Assembly (NCBI GenBank): GCA_026986375.1 | Contig: JALSOQ010000005.1 | Location: 98,517-162,516 of the forward strand | Reading direction: 5' to 3' | DNA length: 64,000 nucleotides | Source: Archaeoglobaceae archaeon | GTDB lineage: Archaea > Halobacteriota > Archaeoglobi > Archaeoglobales > Archaeoglobaceae | Shown: positions 36,781-45,430 of the stretch, in pieces | Position numbering within the stretch: position 1 is the stretch's first letter | Layout: each line of letters opens with the position of its first letter | Position numbers and translations under genes: made by a program | The notes under the pieces: generated by a model | What the model saw: only the letters and a program-made list of their open reading frames with translations | Told to the model about the DNA's origin: nothing | The model's database searches: none

Positions 36781-36862
36781 GCCGGGGTTGCCGAGTGGTA
36801 AGGCGACGGCCTGCTAAGCCGTTGGGCGTGTGCCCGCGTGGGTTCGAATCCCACCCCCGGCG
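36781..36862 (+). tRNA. tRNA-Ser (GCU anticodon)
   Basis: A complete class II tRNA of 82 nt. The acceptor stem GCCGGGG pairs with CCCCGGC, with discriminator G. The anticodon loop CTGCTAA gives anticodon GCT, reading AGC/AGU. A long variable arm (TGGGCGTGTGCCCGC) and T-arm (GTGGGTTCGAATCCCAC) follow. CCA is not encoded. A TATA-like CGCTTAAAAATC lies about 30 nt upstream. Confidence 0.95.
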
Positions 36863-36910
36863 CTCTTCTTCCAAAAATTTAAAACCCTTGCTATACGAAA
36901 TCAAAAACGA

Positions 36911-37453
36911 ATGTTCGATCTGTCCGAAATAAAGATAAGGAGAAGAAGGTTGGGGCTGACGCAGAAGAAGTTGGCGGAACTCGTTGGAGTCAGTCAGCCA
37001 CTCATCGCAAGGATAGAGTCGGGCACGATAGATCCGAAGTTTTCGCTCGTTAAGAAAATATTCGAAGTTCTTGAGGAGCTCGAGGGTAAAAGGATTACAG
37101 CCAAAGATGTGATGAACTATCCCGTAATACACGCCACTCCCGAAACGCCTATCGAAAGTGTTATGGAGGTTATGATGAAAAGGGGAATATCCCAAATGTC
37201 CGTTTTGGATGGTGGAAAGGTTGTGGGTAGCGTTACCGAGAGCTCGATAATCAAGGCGATGATTGGAAAGTGGAAGGTGGGAGAGTTGAGGGTTAAGGAC
37301 TGTATGGAAAAGCCTTTTCCTATGGTAGAGCCTAACGAAAGTATCGAAACGATTTCAAAGCTTCTTCTCGAAAGTCAGGCGGTTTTGGTTGTGGACAAAG
37401 GCAAACTCGTTGGAATTATAACGAAGCAGGACGTCATGAAGGTTTTGAAATGA
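36911..37453 (+). CDS. Xre-HTH plus two CBS domains, regulator
   Basis: A 180-residue protein from ATG 36911; the longer frame starts inside the tRNA and is not credible. Residues 1-50 are an Xre-type HTH (RRRLGLTQKKLAELVGVSQPLIARIESG). Two CBS domains follow (VMNYPVIHATPETPIESVMEVMMKRGI, DCMEKPFPMVEPNESIETISKLL). Tandem CBS domains usually bind adenosyl ligands, so this is likely a ligand-sensing DNA-binding regulator. Its target is unknown; it overlaps the convergent pyrE by 20 bp. Confidence 0.85.
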   Translation: MFDLSEIKIRRRRLGLTQKKLAELVGVSQPLIARIESGTIDPKFSLVKKIFEVLEELEGKRITAKDVMNYPVIHATPETPIESVMEVMMKRGISQMSVLDGGKVVGSVTESSIIKAMIGKWKVGELRVKDCMEKPFPMVEPNESIETISKLLLESQAVLVVDKGKLVGIITKQDVMKVLK

Positions 37454-37940
37454 TGTCGTCGAGCTTCAGGATCGATTTTAAGTTTTTCAGGTTTGCCCCT
37501 CTGTCTACGACGCTCAAGATCGCTACCACTCTTCCTCCCCTCTTTTCGACCCTTTCGACTACCGATAACGCCGACTTACCCGTGGTAGTAACGTCCTCCA
37601 CTACAACGAACTTTTCTCCTGGATTAACGACTCCTATACAGTCGTCCTTTACACCGTATTCCTTTTTGTGTTTTCTGAAGATTACAACGGGCTTTTCGAG
37701 CTTTAAGGAGAGCGCTACAGCTATGGGAACACCACCCAATTCTATGCATGCTATCTTGTCGAAATCTATGTCCTTGGCCTCCTCGCCCATCAACTCTGCT
37801 ATGAGTTTCAAGATGTCTGGATACGTGCATGCGTGCTTTACGTCGATGTATACGTTGCTTCTCTGACCCGATGAAAGGACGAATTCCCCAAACTTAACCG
37901 CTCCGACTTCCTTCAACCTTCTTATCAATTCTTCCTTCAC
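37434..37940 (-). CDS. pyrE: Orotate phosphoribosyltransferase
   Basis: About 168 residues from GTG 37940, which overlaps the carS stop as GTGA and follows SD GGAGGTT. It condenses orotate with PRPP to OMP in pyrimidine synthesis. Motifs are FGEFVLSSGQRSNVYIDVKHA, ACIELGGVPIAVAL and the PRPP loop FVVVEDVTTTGKSALS. The frame extends upstream to 38123 only by reading antiparallel-frame carS sequence, which I discard. Confidence 0.92.
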   Translation of the reverse strand: MKEELIRRLKEVGAVKFGEFVLSSGQRSNVYIDVKHACTYPDILKLIAELMGEEAKDIDFDKIACIELGGVPIAVALSLKLEKPVVIFRKHKKEYGVKDDCIGVVNPGEKFVVVEDVTTTGKSALSVVERVEKRGGRVVAILSVVDRGANLKNLKSILKLDDIISKPS

Positions 37941-38473
37941 CACGGAACCTCCTTGATCCTTAATAGATATGCTAAAATGTTTACGGCCAGATGGAGGAGG
38001 GGTGTTACGATTATACCTATGATGATAATTTCGGTAGTGAAAAGGATGTGAAAGGCTCTGGAAAGACTCGCAAAGGCGTATGCGACTATTAAAAACGTCA
38101 GCTGATCTAAAATTGGGAAGCACTTACCCCTCTCAACTCCGAACCTCCTTTTTATGAAGCTACCTAATGAATCTCCAACCATCGCTCCGAAAGCCAGCAG
38201 AAACGCAAGCTTGAGGAATTCCCCGTATGGGAGCTTCGAGTATAATTCGAATCCCAAAATTCTTTCGACGAGAATCTGAATGTGGGCGACGAATAAACCC
38301 CCCAAAACACCCGCTACGAATCCTCTTATCGTTTTCCCGTCCCCTAAAATCCTTCTCCCGTCTAAGAAGTTCTTTCCGAGGTCTATGGGTGTTCCCCCTC
38401 CGAAAAGCACGGCGAAGTTGTTTGGAGTATACGCTGGCAGTAGTAGCCAGATAGTCTTTATCAGTTCGAACAT
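37937..38473 (-). CDS. carS: CDP-archaeol synthase
   Basis: A 178-residue membrane enzyme that transfers CMP from CTP to unsaturated archaetidic acid in archaeal phospholipid synthesis. It has about five hydrophobic segments. The family signature is LLPAYTPNNFAVLFGGGTPIDLGKNFLDGRRILGDGKTIRGF with GDSLGSFIKRRFGVERGKCFPILDQL, the CDP-alcohol binding Asp region. It is coupled to pyrE and lies 2 bp from the Cys-rich microprotein gene. The divergent neighbour is the tetraether synthase. Confidence 0.93.
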   Translation of the reverse strand: MFELIKTIWLLLPAYTPNNFAVLFGGGTPIDLGKNFLDGRRILGDGKTIRGFVAGVLGGLFVAHIQILVERILGFELYSKLPYGEFLKLAFLLAFGAMVGDSLGSFIKRRFGVERGKCFPILDQLTFLIVAYAFASLSRAFHILFTTEIIIIGIIVTPLLHLAVNILAYLLRIKEVPW

Positions 38474-38475
38474 GC

Positions 38476-38601
38476 TCAGATCACAGCTTTGACTTCCTCA
38501 AACTTCGGTATGCACGTTCCACCGTTACCTATCCAGTATTTGCAGTTCCAGTAGTTGCATTCTAACCTGCTCACGTTTCTCATCCACTTCTGGCAGAACA
38601 T
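38476..38601 (-). CDS. Cys-rich 41-residue microprotein upstream of carS
   Basis: An ATG at 38601 opens a 41-codon frame ending 2 bp before the carS ATG. The peptide begins MFCQKWMRNVSRLECNYWNC and has four Cys (3, 15, 20 and 30), a common zinc or Fe-S spacing in small archaeal proteins. It would be the first gene of a three-gene operon with carS and pyrE. No family is recognised. The composition and packing argue for a real gene. Confidence 0.6.
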   Translation of the reverse strand: MFCQKWMRNVSRLECNYWNCKYWIGNGGTCIPKFEEVKAVI

Positions 38602-38678
38602 ATCGCCACGTCGAATCGATTTAACTTAAACCTTACCATCAGTAAACGTTAATATGCTATGGCGGAGAACTTGCAAAC

Positions 38679-40223
38679 ATGGAAAACGCAATCGAACTTC
38701 CTTACAGAACACGATCACTCTGCCCGGAATGTCTTAGAGTTTTGGATGCGGAGGTTTACGAGGAGAACGGCAAGGTGTTGATCCGCAAAACCTGTCCAGA
38801 ACACGGTGAGTTCGTCGACGTTTACTGGGGCGATGTGGAGCTTTTCAAGAAAGCTTCTCGCTTCAGACACGACGGTTTGGGAATCTGGAATCCGATCACC
38901 AAAAACGATAGGGGCTGTCCTTTTTCCTGCGGTTTGTGTAACATGCACAAAAGCCATACGGCTCTTCTGAACATAGTTCTGACGAATAGATGCGATCTGG
39001 CCTGTTGGTATTGCTTCTTCTTTGCCAAAAGGGCCGGTTACGTGTATGAGCCCACTCTGGAGCAGATCGTAAACATGGTCAGGATAGCTAAGAATCTGAA
39101 GCCAGTAGGATGTAATGCGGTTCAGCTTACCGGAGGAGAACCGACCCTTAGGGACGATCTGATAGAAATAATCAAGGCGATAAGGGCTGAGGGAATAGAT
39201 CACGTCCAGCTAAACACGAACGGAATCAGGTTGGCTTTGGAGAAGGATTTCGCTCTGAAGGTTAGAGAGGCCGGAGTGAACACGGTCTACCTCTCCTTCG
39301 ACGGTGTGGATGAGAGGACCAATCCGAAGAACATAAAGGAGGTTCCGTCAATACTCGAAAACTGCAGGAGGGCTGAATTGGGAATCGTCCTCGTTCCGAC
39401 GGTGATAAAGACGGTCAACGACCACCAGCTTGGAGACATAATAAGGTTCGCCGCGGACAACATAGACATCGTCAGGGGAGTTAACATACAGCCCGTCAGC
39501 TTGGTCGGAAGCATGCCTAAAAGGGAGCGTGAGAAGTATAGGATTACCATCCCCGATGTCATAAAGAGGATAGAGGAGCAGACGAACGGGGAAATTAGTA
39601 GGGAGGACTTCTATCCGGTTCCCTGCGTAACTCCGATATCCCACTTCGTGGAGGCTCTAACAGGGCATCCGCAATACGAGTTCACATGCCACTTCGCGTG
39701 CGGAATGGCGACCTACGTTTTCAAGGAGAACGGAAGGCTAATTCCGATAACGAGGTTCGTGGACGTGGAAGGATTTTTCGAGTATCTGGATGAGAAGGCT
39801 GAGGAGATAAGGGGAAGCAGAATAAAGAGTCTGAGGGCTTTGAAGAGCATCTTAGACCTCAGGAAATTCGTCGATTCGAGCAAAGCTCCGAAGGGTTTGG
39901 ACGTTAGCAGGATTCTCTTCGACGTCTTGGTCAGGCACGACTACACCGCCTTAGGAGAGTTCCACTCCAAAACCCTGTTCATAGGTATGATGCACTTCCA
40001 AGACCTATACAACTACGATATAGAGAGGGTCAAGAGGTGCGTCATACACTACGGAACTCCGGACGGAAGGATAATTCCGTTCTGTTCATTCAACGTTCTA
40101 CCCGAAATTTACAGGGATAAGATCCACGAGGAGTTCGGAATTCCCATAGAGGAATGGGAAAAGAGGACGGGCAGAAAGCTGAAGGACGACATATACAGGG
40201 TCGTGAGGAGGCCAAAGGATTAG
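38679..40223 (+). CDS. tes: Tetraether lipid synthase Tes (radical SAM)
   Basis: A 514-residue radical SAM enzyme matching the MJ0619-type tetraether synthase that joins phytanyl chains of archaeol lipids into GDGT. Three Cys clusters are visible: an N-terminal one (CPECLRVLDAE, KTCPEHG), CPFSCGLC near residue 80, and the radical SAM motif CDLACWYC near residue 106. QLTGGEPTLRDDLIEI follows. Its divergent neighbour carS makes the same lipid backbone, which supports the assignment. Confidence 0.85.
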   Translation: MENAIELPYRTRSLCPECLRVLDAEVYEENGKVLIRKTCPEHGEFVDVYWGDVELFKKASRFRHDGLGIWNPITKNDRGCPFSCGLCNMHKSHTALLNIVLTNRCDLACWYCFFFAKRAGYVYEPTLEQIVNMVRIAKNLKPVGCNAVQLTGGEPTLRDDLIEIIKAIRAEGIDHVQLNTNGIRLALEKDFALKVREAGVNTVYLSFDGVDERTNPKNIKEVPSILENCRRAELGIVLVPTVIKTVNDHQLGDIIRFAADNIDIVRGVNIQPVSLVGSMPKREREKYRITIPDVIKRIEEQTNGEISREDFYPVPCVTPISHFVEALTGHPQYEFTCHFACGMATYVFKENGRLIPITRFVDVEGFFEYLDEKAEEIRGSRIKSLRALKSILDLRKFVDSSKAPKGLDVSRILFDVLVRHDYTALGEFHSKTLFIGMMHFQDLYNYDIERVKRCVIHYGTPDGRIIPFCSFNVLPEIYRDKIHEEFGIPIEEWEKRTGRKLKDDIYRVVRRPKD

Positions 40224-41869
40224 GGTAGTTCGCTCGCGAGTATGTAAACGGCCATGTCCACCTCGTCGCTTATCTCAATTTCCACCCTCTCCCCTTTAGA
40301 CGCCTTGATGAGGACTTCTCCCCTCCTACCGCACCTTTCGATTTCCGGCAGTTCCGACTTGACTCCGTAATACTTCTTCAGTATCACAGCCTTAATGAGC
40401 TCCGCATCTCCCTTCAAATCCTCCCCTCCGAGCTGAATGGCTTTGTCGAAGCAGTGCATGAAGTTCACCGCGTTTATCCCGTAATTCCTGAAAACGAGGA
40501 ATCCCAAAGCTCCCGCCTTCAGGTAGAACTCCGCCGCCTTGGAATCCCCTTTCTTCTCCAACCCCTTAGCCAAGTTCATGTAAAACGTCGCCCTTACGTC
40601 CGGAGGTATTCTGTCCCAGAGCCCTTTGATCTCCTCGAGGATCTCCATAGCCTTTTCAACTTTACCGGCGTTCATGTATAGTGAACTGAGGTTGCTCAAG
40701 GCGGTGGCGAGGTTTCCGACGGCTTCCGGCCTATCCTTCGAAATTTCACCGAAAAGCCTTATCGCTTCCCTGTAAAACCTCTCCGCCTTCTCCAAATCCT
40801 TCTTCCTGCTGTATATGTATCCCAAGTTGTTCACGAGCATCGCAACGTTTTCCAGCCTGCTCCTATCCTCCTTCGCCTTCTTAAGCTCTATCCTCAGGGC
40901 GTCGTGGAAACACTTCTCCGCGTTTTCGAAATCTTCCTTCGTCATGAACAGATCTCCCAAAGCGATTAAAACCGGAACCATCCTCTCCTCATCACCCATT
41001 TCCATCAGAGTTTTCAGGCAGTCCGTGTATGCCTTCTCCGCCTTGTCCGTTTCTCCTTTGGAGAAGTGCAGGTTTCCCAAGTTGTTCAAAACTCCCGCCA
41101 CGAACTTGCGGTATTCCGGATTTTCCTTGGATTTCTCGGCGTAGTATTTCAGAACCGCTTTGTAGAACGCTTCCGCCTCGTCGTATTTCTTTATCGCCAG
41201 ATACAGGTTTCCCAGCGTCCCCAAAACCCTGCACTTCTCGTCCGAATTCTCAATTCTGCCGGCGAGCTTTTCTCCCACTTCTATCAAGATTTCGACGGAC
41301 GGATGTCTCCCGTATATTTCGTTTGCGGTTTTAACGAAAACGTCCAAAGCCCTATCTAAATCTCCGGCCTTAAGACAGTGGTAGGCCAAGTAGGCGCGGT
41401 TTTCCAAGCTGTCCGCAACTCTTTCGTAATACCTTACTGCGTATCTGTGGTGTTCCTCGCCCTCAAACTCCTCCAAAACGTCCTTAGCTACGTCGTTCAT
41501 TCTCATCGTGAATTCGGACTCCTCCACTATTCCCTTCGAGATCAGTTCATTTATCAGCCCATCGTAATCGTCGAATCTCTCCGAATAGACCTCTCTTGCT
41601 ATTTCCTTCACAACATCCCCGTTCAGAACCGCAAGGAACTTCGCGAGCTCGAAAGCTCTCTCGCTCAAAGCGGATTCTATCAATTTCTTAGCCTTCTCCC
41701 TCAACTTCGGTTCGACCTTAAGAAGTTCCTCCGCCTTCTTGTCTAAGTTTTCCACCATCTCCTTAGCTTCTTTCGAAATCTCCTCTATTTCCTTGGCCAG
41801 ATTCCTTATCTCTTCGCTCTCAACTCTCTCCGAAATCGATTTTGCCAGATTAACGAAGCTCTCGAACAT
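40220..41869 (-). CDS. TPR-repeat protein
   Basis: A 549-residue protein made mostly of tetratricopeptide repeats from about residue 195 (GTLGNLYLAIKKYDEAEAFYKAVLKYY, NNLGNLHFSKGETDKAEKAYTDCL, NNLGYIYSRKKDLEKAERFYREAI). The N-terminus is charged and helical. The C-terminal end has no repeats and finishes with beta-like VLIKASKGERVEIEISDEVDMAVY. It should be a scaffold for protein contacts; partners are unknown. It overlaps tes by 4 bp, convergently. Confidence 0.85.
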   Translation of the reverse strand: MFESFVNLAKSISERVESEEIRNLAKEIEEISKEAKEMVENLDKKAEELLKVEPKLREKAKKLIESALSERAFELAKFLAVLNGDVVKEIAREVYSERFDDYDGLINELISKGIVEESEFTMRMNDVAKDVLEEFEGEEHHRYAVRYYERVADSLENRAYLAYHCLKAGDLDRALDVFVKTANEIYGRHPSVEILIEVGEKLAGRIENSDEKCRVLGTLGNLYLAIKKYDEAEAFYKAVLKYYAEKSKENPEYRKFVAGVLNNLGNLHFSKGETDKAEKAYTDCLKTLMEMGDEERMVPVLIALGDLFMTKEDFENAEKCFHDALRIELKKAKEDRSRLENVAMLVNNLGYIYSRKKDLEKAERFYREAIRLFGEISKDRPEAVGNLATALSNLSSLYMNAGKVEKAMEILEEIKGLWDRIPPDVRATFYMNLAKGLEKKGDSKAAEFYLKAGALGFLVFRNYGINAVNFMHCFDKAIQLGGEDLKGDAELIKAVILKKYYGVKSELPEIERCGRRGEVLIKASKGERVEIEISDEVDMAVYILASELP

Positions 41870-41873
41870 GCGA

Positions 41874-42665
41874 TCACGCCCTAAAAACTATTCCCGCATA
41901 TCCAACGACCTGACTCTTATCGGCAACATCTCCGCTCGTGGAGTAATCGACGAGCTCCGCGTAACCGTTGTAGTGGTTCGCGTAAATCATAGCGACCGCG
42001 ATGGCTCCGTAACCGCAAACGCTCGCCTGTAAGTCGTATATCGTTTTGTAGTATTTCGAAACGTCCATGCTGAGAATCGCTTTGATCACTATTTCGTCCA
42101 GCCTCCTGCACTCCTCATCTGGCAAGTAGTGGTGCATGTCCGATGACGCTATCACGACTATCTCCTTTCCCGTCTCCTCTCTTGCAGTAATGATCTCATT
42201 CGCTACTTCCCTTGCGGTCTCCTCATCCTGCAGACCCAAACATATCGGGACTATCTTGAACGCCCTCCCCCTGTTTATGAACTGGAGGAATGGAACCTGA
42301 ACTTCCAAAGAGTGTTCGTATCTGTGTGCTATTTCATCCAAATCGATTATCCTCTTCGGCAGAGCCTCCACGAATTCCAAATCGACTTCAACCTCTCCCA
42401 ACGGAGTCAGCCACGTGTCGGTGGAAACCGCTACGGCCGATCCGTATCCCGTATGATTCGGCCCCACTATTACGTAGGTTTCAACCTGAGGAATTAGGGA
42501 GTAAACTCTTCCCGCAGTCCTTCCGGAGAACATGTATCCGGCGTGCGGCGAAACGCAGGCGATTACGGAAGGATCGGGATTGTATCTAACGAATTCGTTG
42601 AGCATCGCGAGTAACGACTCCGGATTCGATGGGTAGAACGAGCCGGCAACCACGGGGTGTCTCAT
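41874..42665 (-). CDS. MEMO1 family protein (AmmeMemoRadiSam system B)
   Basis: A 263-residue protein with the MEMO/LigB-like dioxygenase fold. Conserved His residues are in VVAGSFYPSNPESL, CVSPHAGYMFSG, YVIVGPNHTGYG, HSLEVQVPFLQF and ASSDMHHYLPD. Archaeal members occur with AMMECR1 and radical SAM partners; neither is next to it here. A recent view links MEMO to metal or redox biology, but the reaction is not established. It diverges from queC. Confidence 0.85.
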   Translation of the reverse strand: MRHPVVAGSFYPSNPESLLAMLNEFVRYNPDPSVIACVSPHAGYMFSGRTAGRVYSLIPQVETYVIVGPNHTGYGSAVAVSTDTWLTPLGEVEVDLEFVEALPKRIIDLDEIAHRYEHSLEVQVPFLQFINRGRAFKIVPICLGLQDEETAREVANEIITAREETGKEIVVIASSDMHHYLPDEECRRLDEIVIKAILSMDVSKYYKTIYDLQASVCGYGAIAVAMIYANHYNGYAELVDYSTSGDVADKSQVVGYAGIVFRA

Positions 42666-42680
42666 GTTCTGGGATTGGGC

Positions 42681-42692
42681 GATATATACTTA
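42681..42692 (+). promoter_or_regulatory. TATA box for leaderless queCED
   Basis: GATATATACTTA lies about 26-30 nt before the GTG at 42717. The spacing implies transcription starts at or very near that codon, giving a leaderless queC mRNA and deciding the start against the upstream in-frame ATG at 42657. Confidence 0.5.
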
Positions 42693-42716
42693 AGCGTGTC
42701 GAATGTAACGTTCATC

Positions 42717-43436
42717 GTGGCGGTGCTGATATTCAGCGGTGGGTTGGATTCGACCACCCTCCTATACTACATGGCGAAAGTGGAGAAGGTGGAAAGGATT
42801 TACGCCTTAACTTTTGACTACGGACAGAGGCACGCGAGGGAAATAGATCACGCCAGAAGAATTGTGGAATTCGCGAGGGATGAAATGGATGTTAAACACA
42901 AGGTGGTGGATCTGTCTTCGATAAAGGATTTGATCGCTATGGGAGCTCTGACTGGGGATGAGGACGTTCCCAAAGCTCATTACGCGGATAAGTCTCAGAG
43001 GGCTACAATAGTCCCGAACAGGAACATGATAATGCTCTCCGTAGCGGTGGGATACGCCGTGAAGGTGGGAGCCAAGGCCGTCTACTATTCCGCCCATAGG
43101 GGGGATTACGAGAATTATCCAGATTGTAGGAAGGAGTTCGTGAAGGCTATGGATACCGCCGTTTACTTGGCGAACATATTTAACCCCGTTGAAATTAGGG
43201 CCCCGTTCGTCGATATCGACAAGGCGGGGATAGTTGAAATAGGTCTGAAGCTTGGGGTTCCATACCATCTGACTTGGAGTTGCTACGAAGGAAGGGAAAG
43301 GCCCTGTCTGAGTTGCGGAGCGTGCATAGAAAGAACAGAGGCCTTCCTTTTGAACGGAGTTAAGGATCCCGCTTTGAGCGATGAGGAATGGAAGAAGGCG
43401 GTTGAGATATATAAGAGGGTATGTGGGCGGAGGTAA
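42717..43436 (+). CDS. queC: 7-cyano-7-deazaguanine synthase QueC
   Basis: About 239 residues from GTG 42717. It converts CDG to preQ0, the precursor of archaeosine in archaeal tRNA. The PP-loop is LIFSGGLDSTTLLYYM, with ALTFDYGQRHAREI, VPNRNMIMLS and the zinc-binding Cys set in SCYEGRERPCLSCGACIER. It overlaps queE by 16 bp. queC, queE and queD form a single preQ0 operon; tgt is not in the window. Confidence 0.93.
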   Translation: MAVLIFSGGLDSTTLLYYMAKVEKVERIYALTFDYGQRHAREIDHARRIVEFARDEMDVKHKVVDLSSIKDLIAMGALTGDEDVPKAHYADKSQRATIVPNRNMIMLSVAVGYAVKVGAKAVYYSAHRGDYENYPDCRKEFVKAMDTAVYLANIFNPVEIRAPFVDIDKAGIVEIGLKLGVPYHLTWSCYEGRERPCLSCGACIERTEAFLLNGVKDPALSDEEWKKAVEIYKRVCGRR

Positions 43437-44107
43437 GCGAGATATTCGAATCCGTTCAGGGTGAAGGAATTTTCGTAGGGGTTAGGCAGGTGTTCATTAG
43501 ATTCGCTAAGTGCAATCTCAGGTGTAACTACTGCGATACTCCAAAGGAGGCCGAGTTCTGCAAGGACAGAATAAACGATGTCGTGCTTAAAAATCCCGTT
43601 TCAGTGGAATACGTGTCCGAATTAATAGAATCCGTTAGAGTCCATTCCGTAAGCCTTACGGGCGGTGAACCATTAATATACGCGGATTTTATAAGAAAAT
43701 TGAAGAAATCGAAACCGTTCTACCTCGAATCGAACATGTCCTTACCGGAGAACGCGAAGAAAATAAAAGGCTTGGTCGACATAGTTGCTGGAGACTTTAA
43801 GGTTAGAGAGTGTTTGAACGGATACGATTACGACGAGATAGTCGATAGAACTGTTAGATGTTTCAGAATCCTTAAAAATACCAAAAAAAGGGTTACATTC
43901 TGCAAGATCGTTCTTCCCGCGAAATTCGATATGGATGAAGTCATCAGCAATGCCGAATCCGTGAAGGATTACGTAAGTTGCTTCGTCCTTCAGCCCGTCT
44001 TCGGATGCGAAAACGTTAAGACGCTCATGGATCTCCAGAAAAGGCTCATGGAATTTAAGGACACGAGAATCGTTCCTCAGGTTCACAAGTATATGGGGGT
44101 GAGATGA
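43421..44107 (+). CDS. queE: 7-carboxy-7-deazaguanine synthase QueE
   Basis: A 228-residue radical SAM enzyme converting 6-carboxytetrahydropterin to CDG. Motifs are EIFESVQGEGIFVGVRQVFIRF, the radical SAM cluster CNLRCNYCDT, VSLTGGEPLIY and FVLQPVFGCEN. It starts at ATG 43421 inside the queC end and overlaps queD by 4 bp. Confidence 0.92.
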   Translation: MWAEVSEIFESVQGEGIFVGVRQVFIRFAKCNLRCNYCDTPKEAEFCKDRINDVVLKNPVSVEYVSELIESVRVHSVSLTGGEPLIYADFIRKLKKSKPFYLESNMSLPENAKKIKGLVDIVAGDFKVRECLNGYDYDEIVDRTVRCFRILKNTKKRVTFCKIVLPAKFDMDEVISNAESVKDYVSCFVLQPVFGCENVKTLMDLQKRLMEFKDTRIVPQVHKYMGVR

Positions 44108-44457
44108 TCAGAATGATAGTCGGAGTTTCCGAAACTTTCGATTCCGCCCATTTCATACCCAACCATCCAAAATGCGGCAAGGTGCACGGGCACACTTACA
44201 CCGTGGAGGTAGAAGTGGAAGGAGATCTAAAAAACGGAATGATCGTAGATTTTGCGGATCTAAAATCCATCCTAAGAGATACGCTAAGTAAGTTCGATCA
44301 CAGACTCATAAACGAGTTAATCGAAAATCCTACGTGCGAGAACATATGTTTGGCAATATTCGACGAACTTAGGGATAAACTAAGGAATAGAAATCTAAAC
44401 TTGATTAGGGTTCGGGTCTACGAGAATCCGGATAAATGGGCCGAAATCAGGCTGTGA
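44104..44457 (+). CDS. queD: 6-carboxytetrahydropterin synthase QueD
   Basis: A 117-residue pterin synthase acting on 7,8-dihydroneopterin triphosphate. Zinc-binding and catalytic residues lie in ETFDSAHFIPNHPKCGKVHGHTYTVEVEVEG, with DFADLKSILRDTLSKFDHRLIN and PTCENICLAIFDEL. The start overlaps the queE stop (ATGA). It converges on the HTH/binding-protein fusion gene with an 11-bp overlap. Confidence 0.93.
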   Translation: MIRMIVGVSETFDSAHFIPNHPKCGKVHGHTYTVEVEVEGDLKNGMIVDFADLKSILRDTLSKFDHRLINELIENPTCENICLAIFDELRDKLRNRNLNLIRVRVYENPDKWAEIRL

Positions 44458-45430
44458 TACTTTTGACTGCCTCCTTAGTAAGCTTCAAGCCGTAGTTTTC
44501 CAAAAATTCAAAGTGCTCGAACTTCAGATCTGCCAGAAACTCGTAACTTTCGAACGACTTTCTGACCAACTTTACATCGAATTCCATCTTTTCCGCGATA
44601 AGTTCGGACGCCCTTTTCTCATCGAATCCCTTTGCAAATCTTTTTAACGTTTCGATGAATTTTTCGAGTGAATCTCTGCGACTTTTGTAGAATTGAACGT
44701 TCGAAGAAAGAGAACAGCATGGAAAATCTCCTATAGCTTCCTTAAATTCTATGTGCTCGTATTTTTCCTTCAGCATCGTGAAGTAGGGCTCCCATATAGC
44801 AACCGCGTCGAATTCGCAACTTTCAAACCTCTTTATCATCGATTCCGGGTTGGGTTGGTATCTGAAGGAAACGTCCGCTAGGTCTATTCCAGATCTCTCC
44901 AGAAAAAGCTTTAAGTTGCTTTCCATCGCAGACAATTCCGAAGTTGCGAACACCTCGCAATCTTCGAGCCCTTTCTTCATCAGAACTCCGCTACCGTTCA
45001 TTGCAACGACGCAGTGGATTTTTATCGATCTCAACGTCAACGCGAACATGACTTGAGTTATGAAGGGGGAAACTCCCAAATCTATCGTTCCGAACGCCAG
45101 AGACCTTGTGAGTTCTATCGCGCTGTCGAACACCTTAACCCTCGCCCCCAACTCCTCACATGCCAGAAGGATGTGTGGGTATTCGGATGCCCTCAAAACC
45201 CCAACCCTGATCAACCCACTCACGGGCCTCGGTGCGAATTCGGAAAGCCAGACTCTCATCGATTTTCCGGCCACCCTCTCTCTAACAACCTCCCCCCTCT
45301 CCTCGAGAATCTGAATTACTTCCGAAACGGTCGACTTCGACAGGCCTAACACTTTCGAAATCTCACTCTGTAATGCGCCCTCCTCTCCCCTGTTTCTCAG
45401 GAACTCCACTATCTTATCTTCCGCGCTCAA
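44447..45430 (-). CDS. Winged-HTH fused to periplasmic-binding-like sensor
   Basis: A 327-residue cytoplasmic protein with no signal peptide. Residues 1-65 are a winged HTH (ALQSEISKVLGLSKSTVSEVIQILEERGEVV). The rest has an NMT1/SsuA/MqnA-like binding fold: IRVGVLRASEYPHILLACEELG, GTIDLGVSPFITQVMF, FDAVAIWEPYFTMLKEKY. It should be a one-component regulator that senses a small molecule. The TTG start overlaps the upstream phosphoesterase stop. The ligand and targets are unknown. Confidence 0.8.
   Translation of the reverse strand: MSAEDKIVEFLRNRGEEGALQSEISKVLGLSKSTVSEVIQILEERGEVVRERVAGKSMRVWLSEFAPRPVSGLIRVGVLRASEYPHILLACEELGARVKVFDSAIELTRSLAFGTIDLGVSPFITQVMFALTLRSIKIHCVVAMNGSGVLMKKGLEDCEVFATSELSAMESNLKLFLERSGIDLADVSFRYQPNPESMIKRFESCEFDAVAIWEPYFTMLKEKYEHIEFKEAIGDFPCCSLSSNVQFYKSRRDSLEKFIETLKRFAKGFDEKRASELIAEKMEFDVKLVRKSFESYEFLADLKFEHFEFLENYGLKLTKEAVKSITA

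Noticed and set aside
36830..36910. N-terminal extension of the HTH-CBS protein starting inside tRNA-Ser
   Set aside because: The extra residues translate tRNA sequence; ATG 36911 gives the expected Xre-type start.
37941..38123. Long N-terminal extension of pyrE inside carS
   Set aside because: The extension reads carS codons in another frame. The GTGA junction with an SD fixes the start at 37940.
40454..41759. Several long antisense ORFs across the TPR gene
   Set aside because: They mirror the regular codon pattern of the repeat protein and show no family features or start signals.
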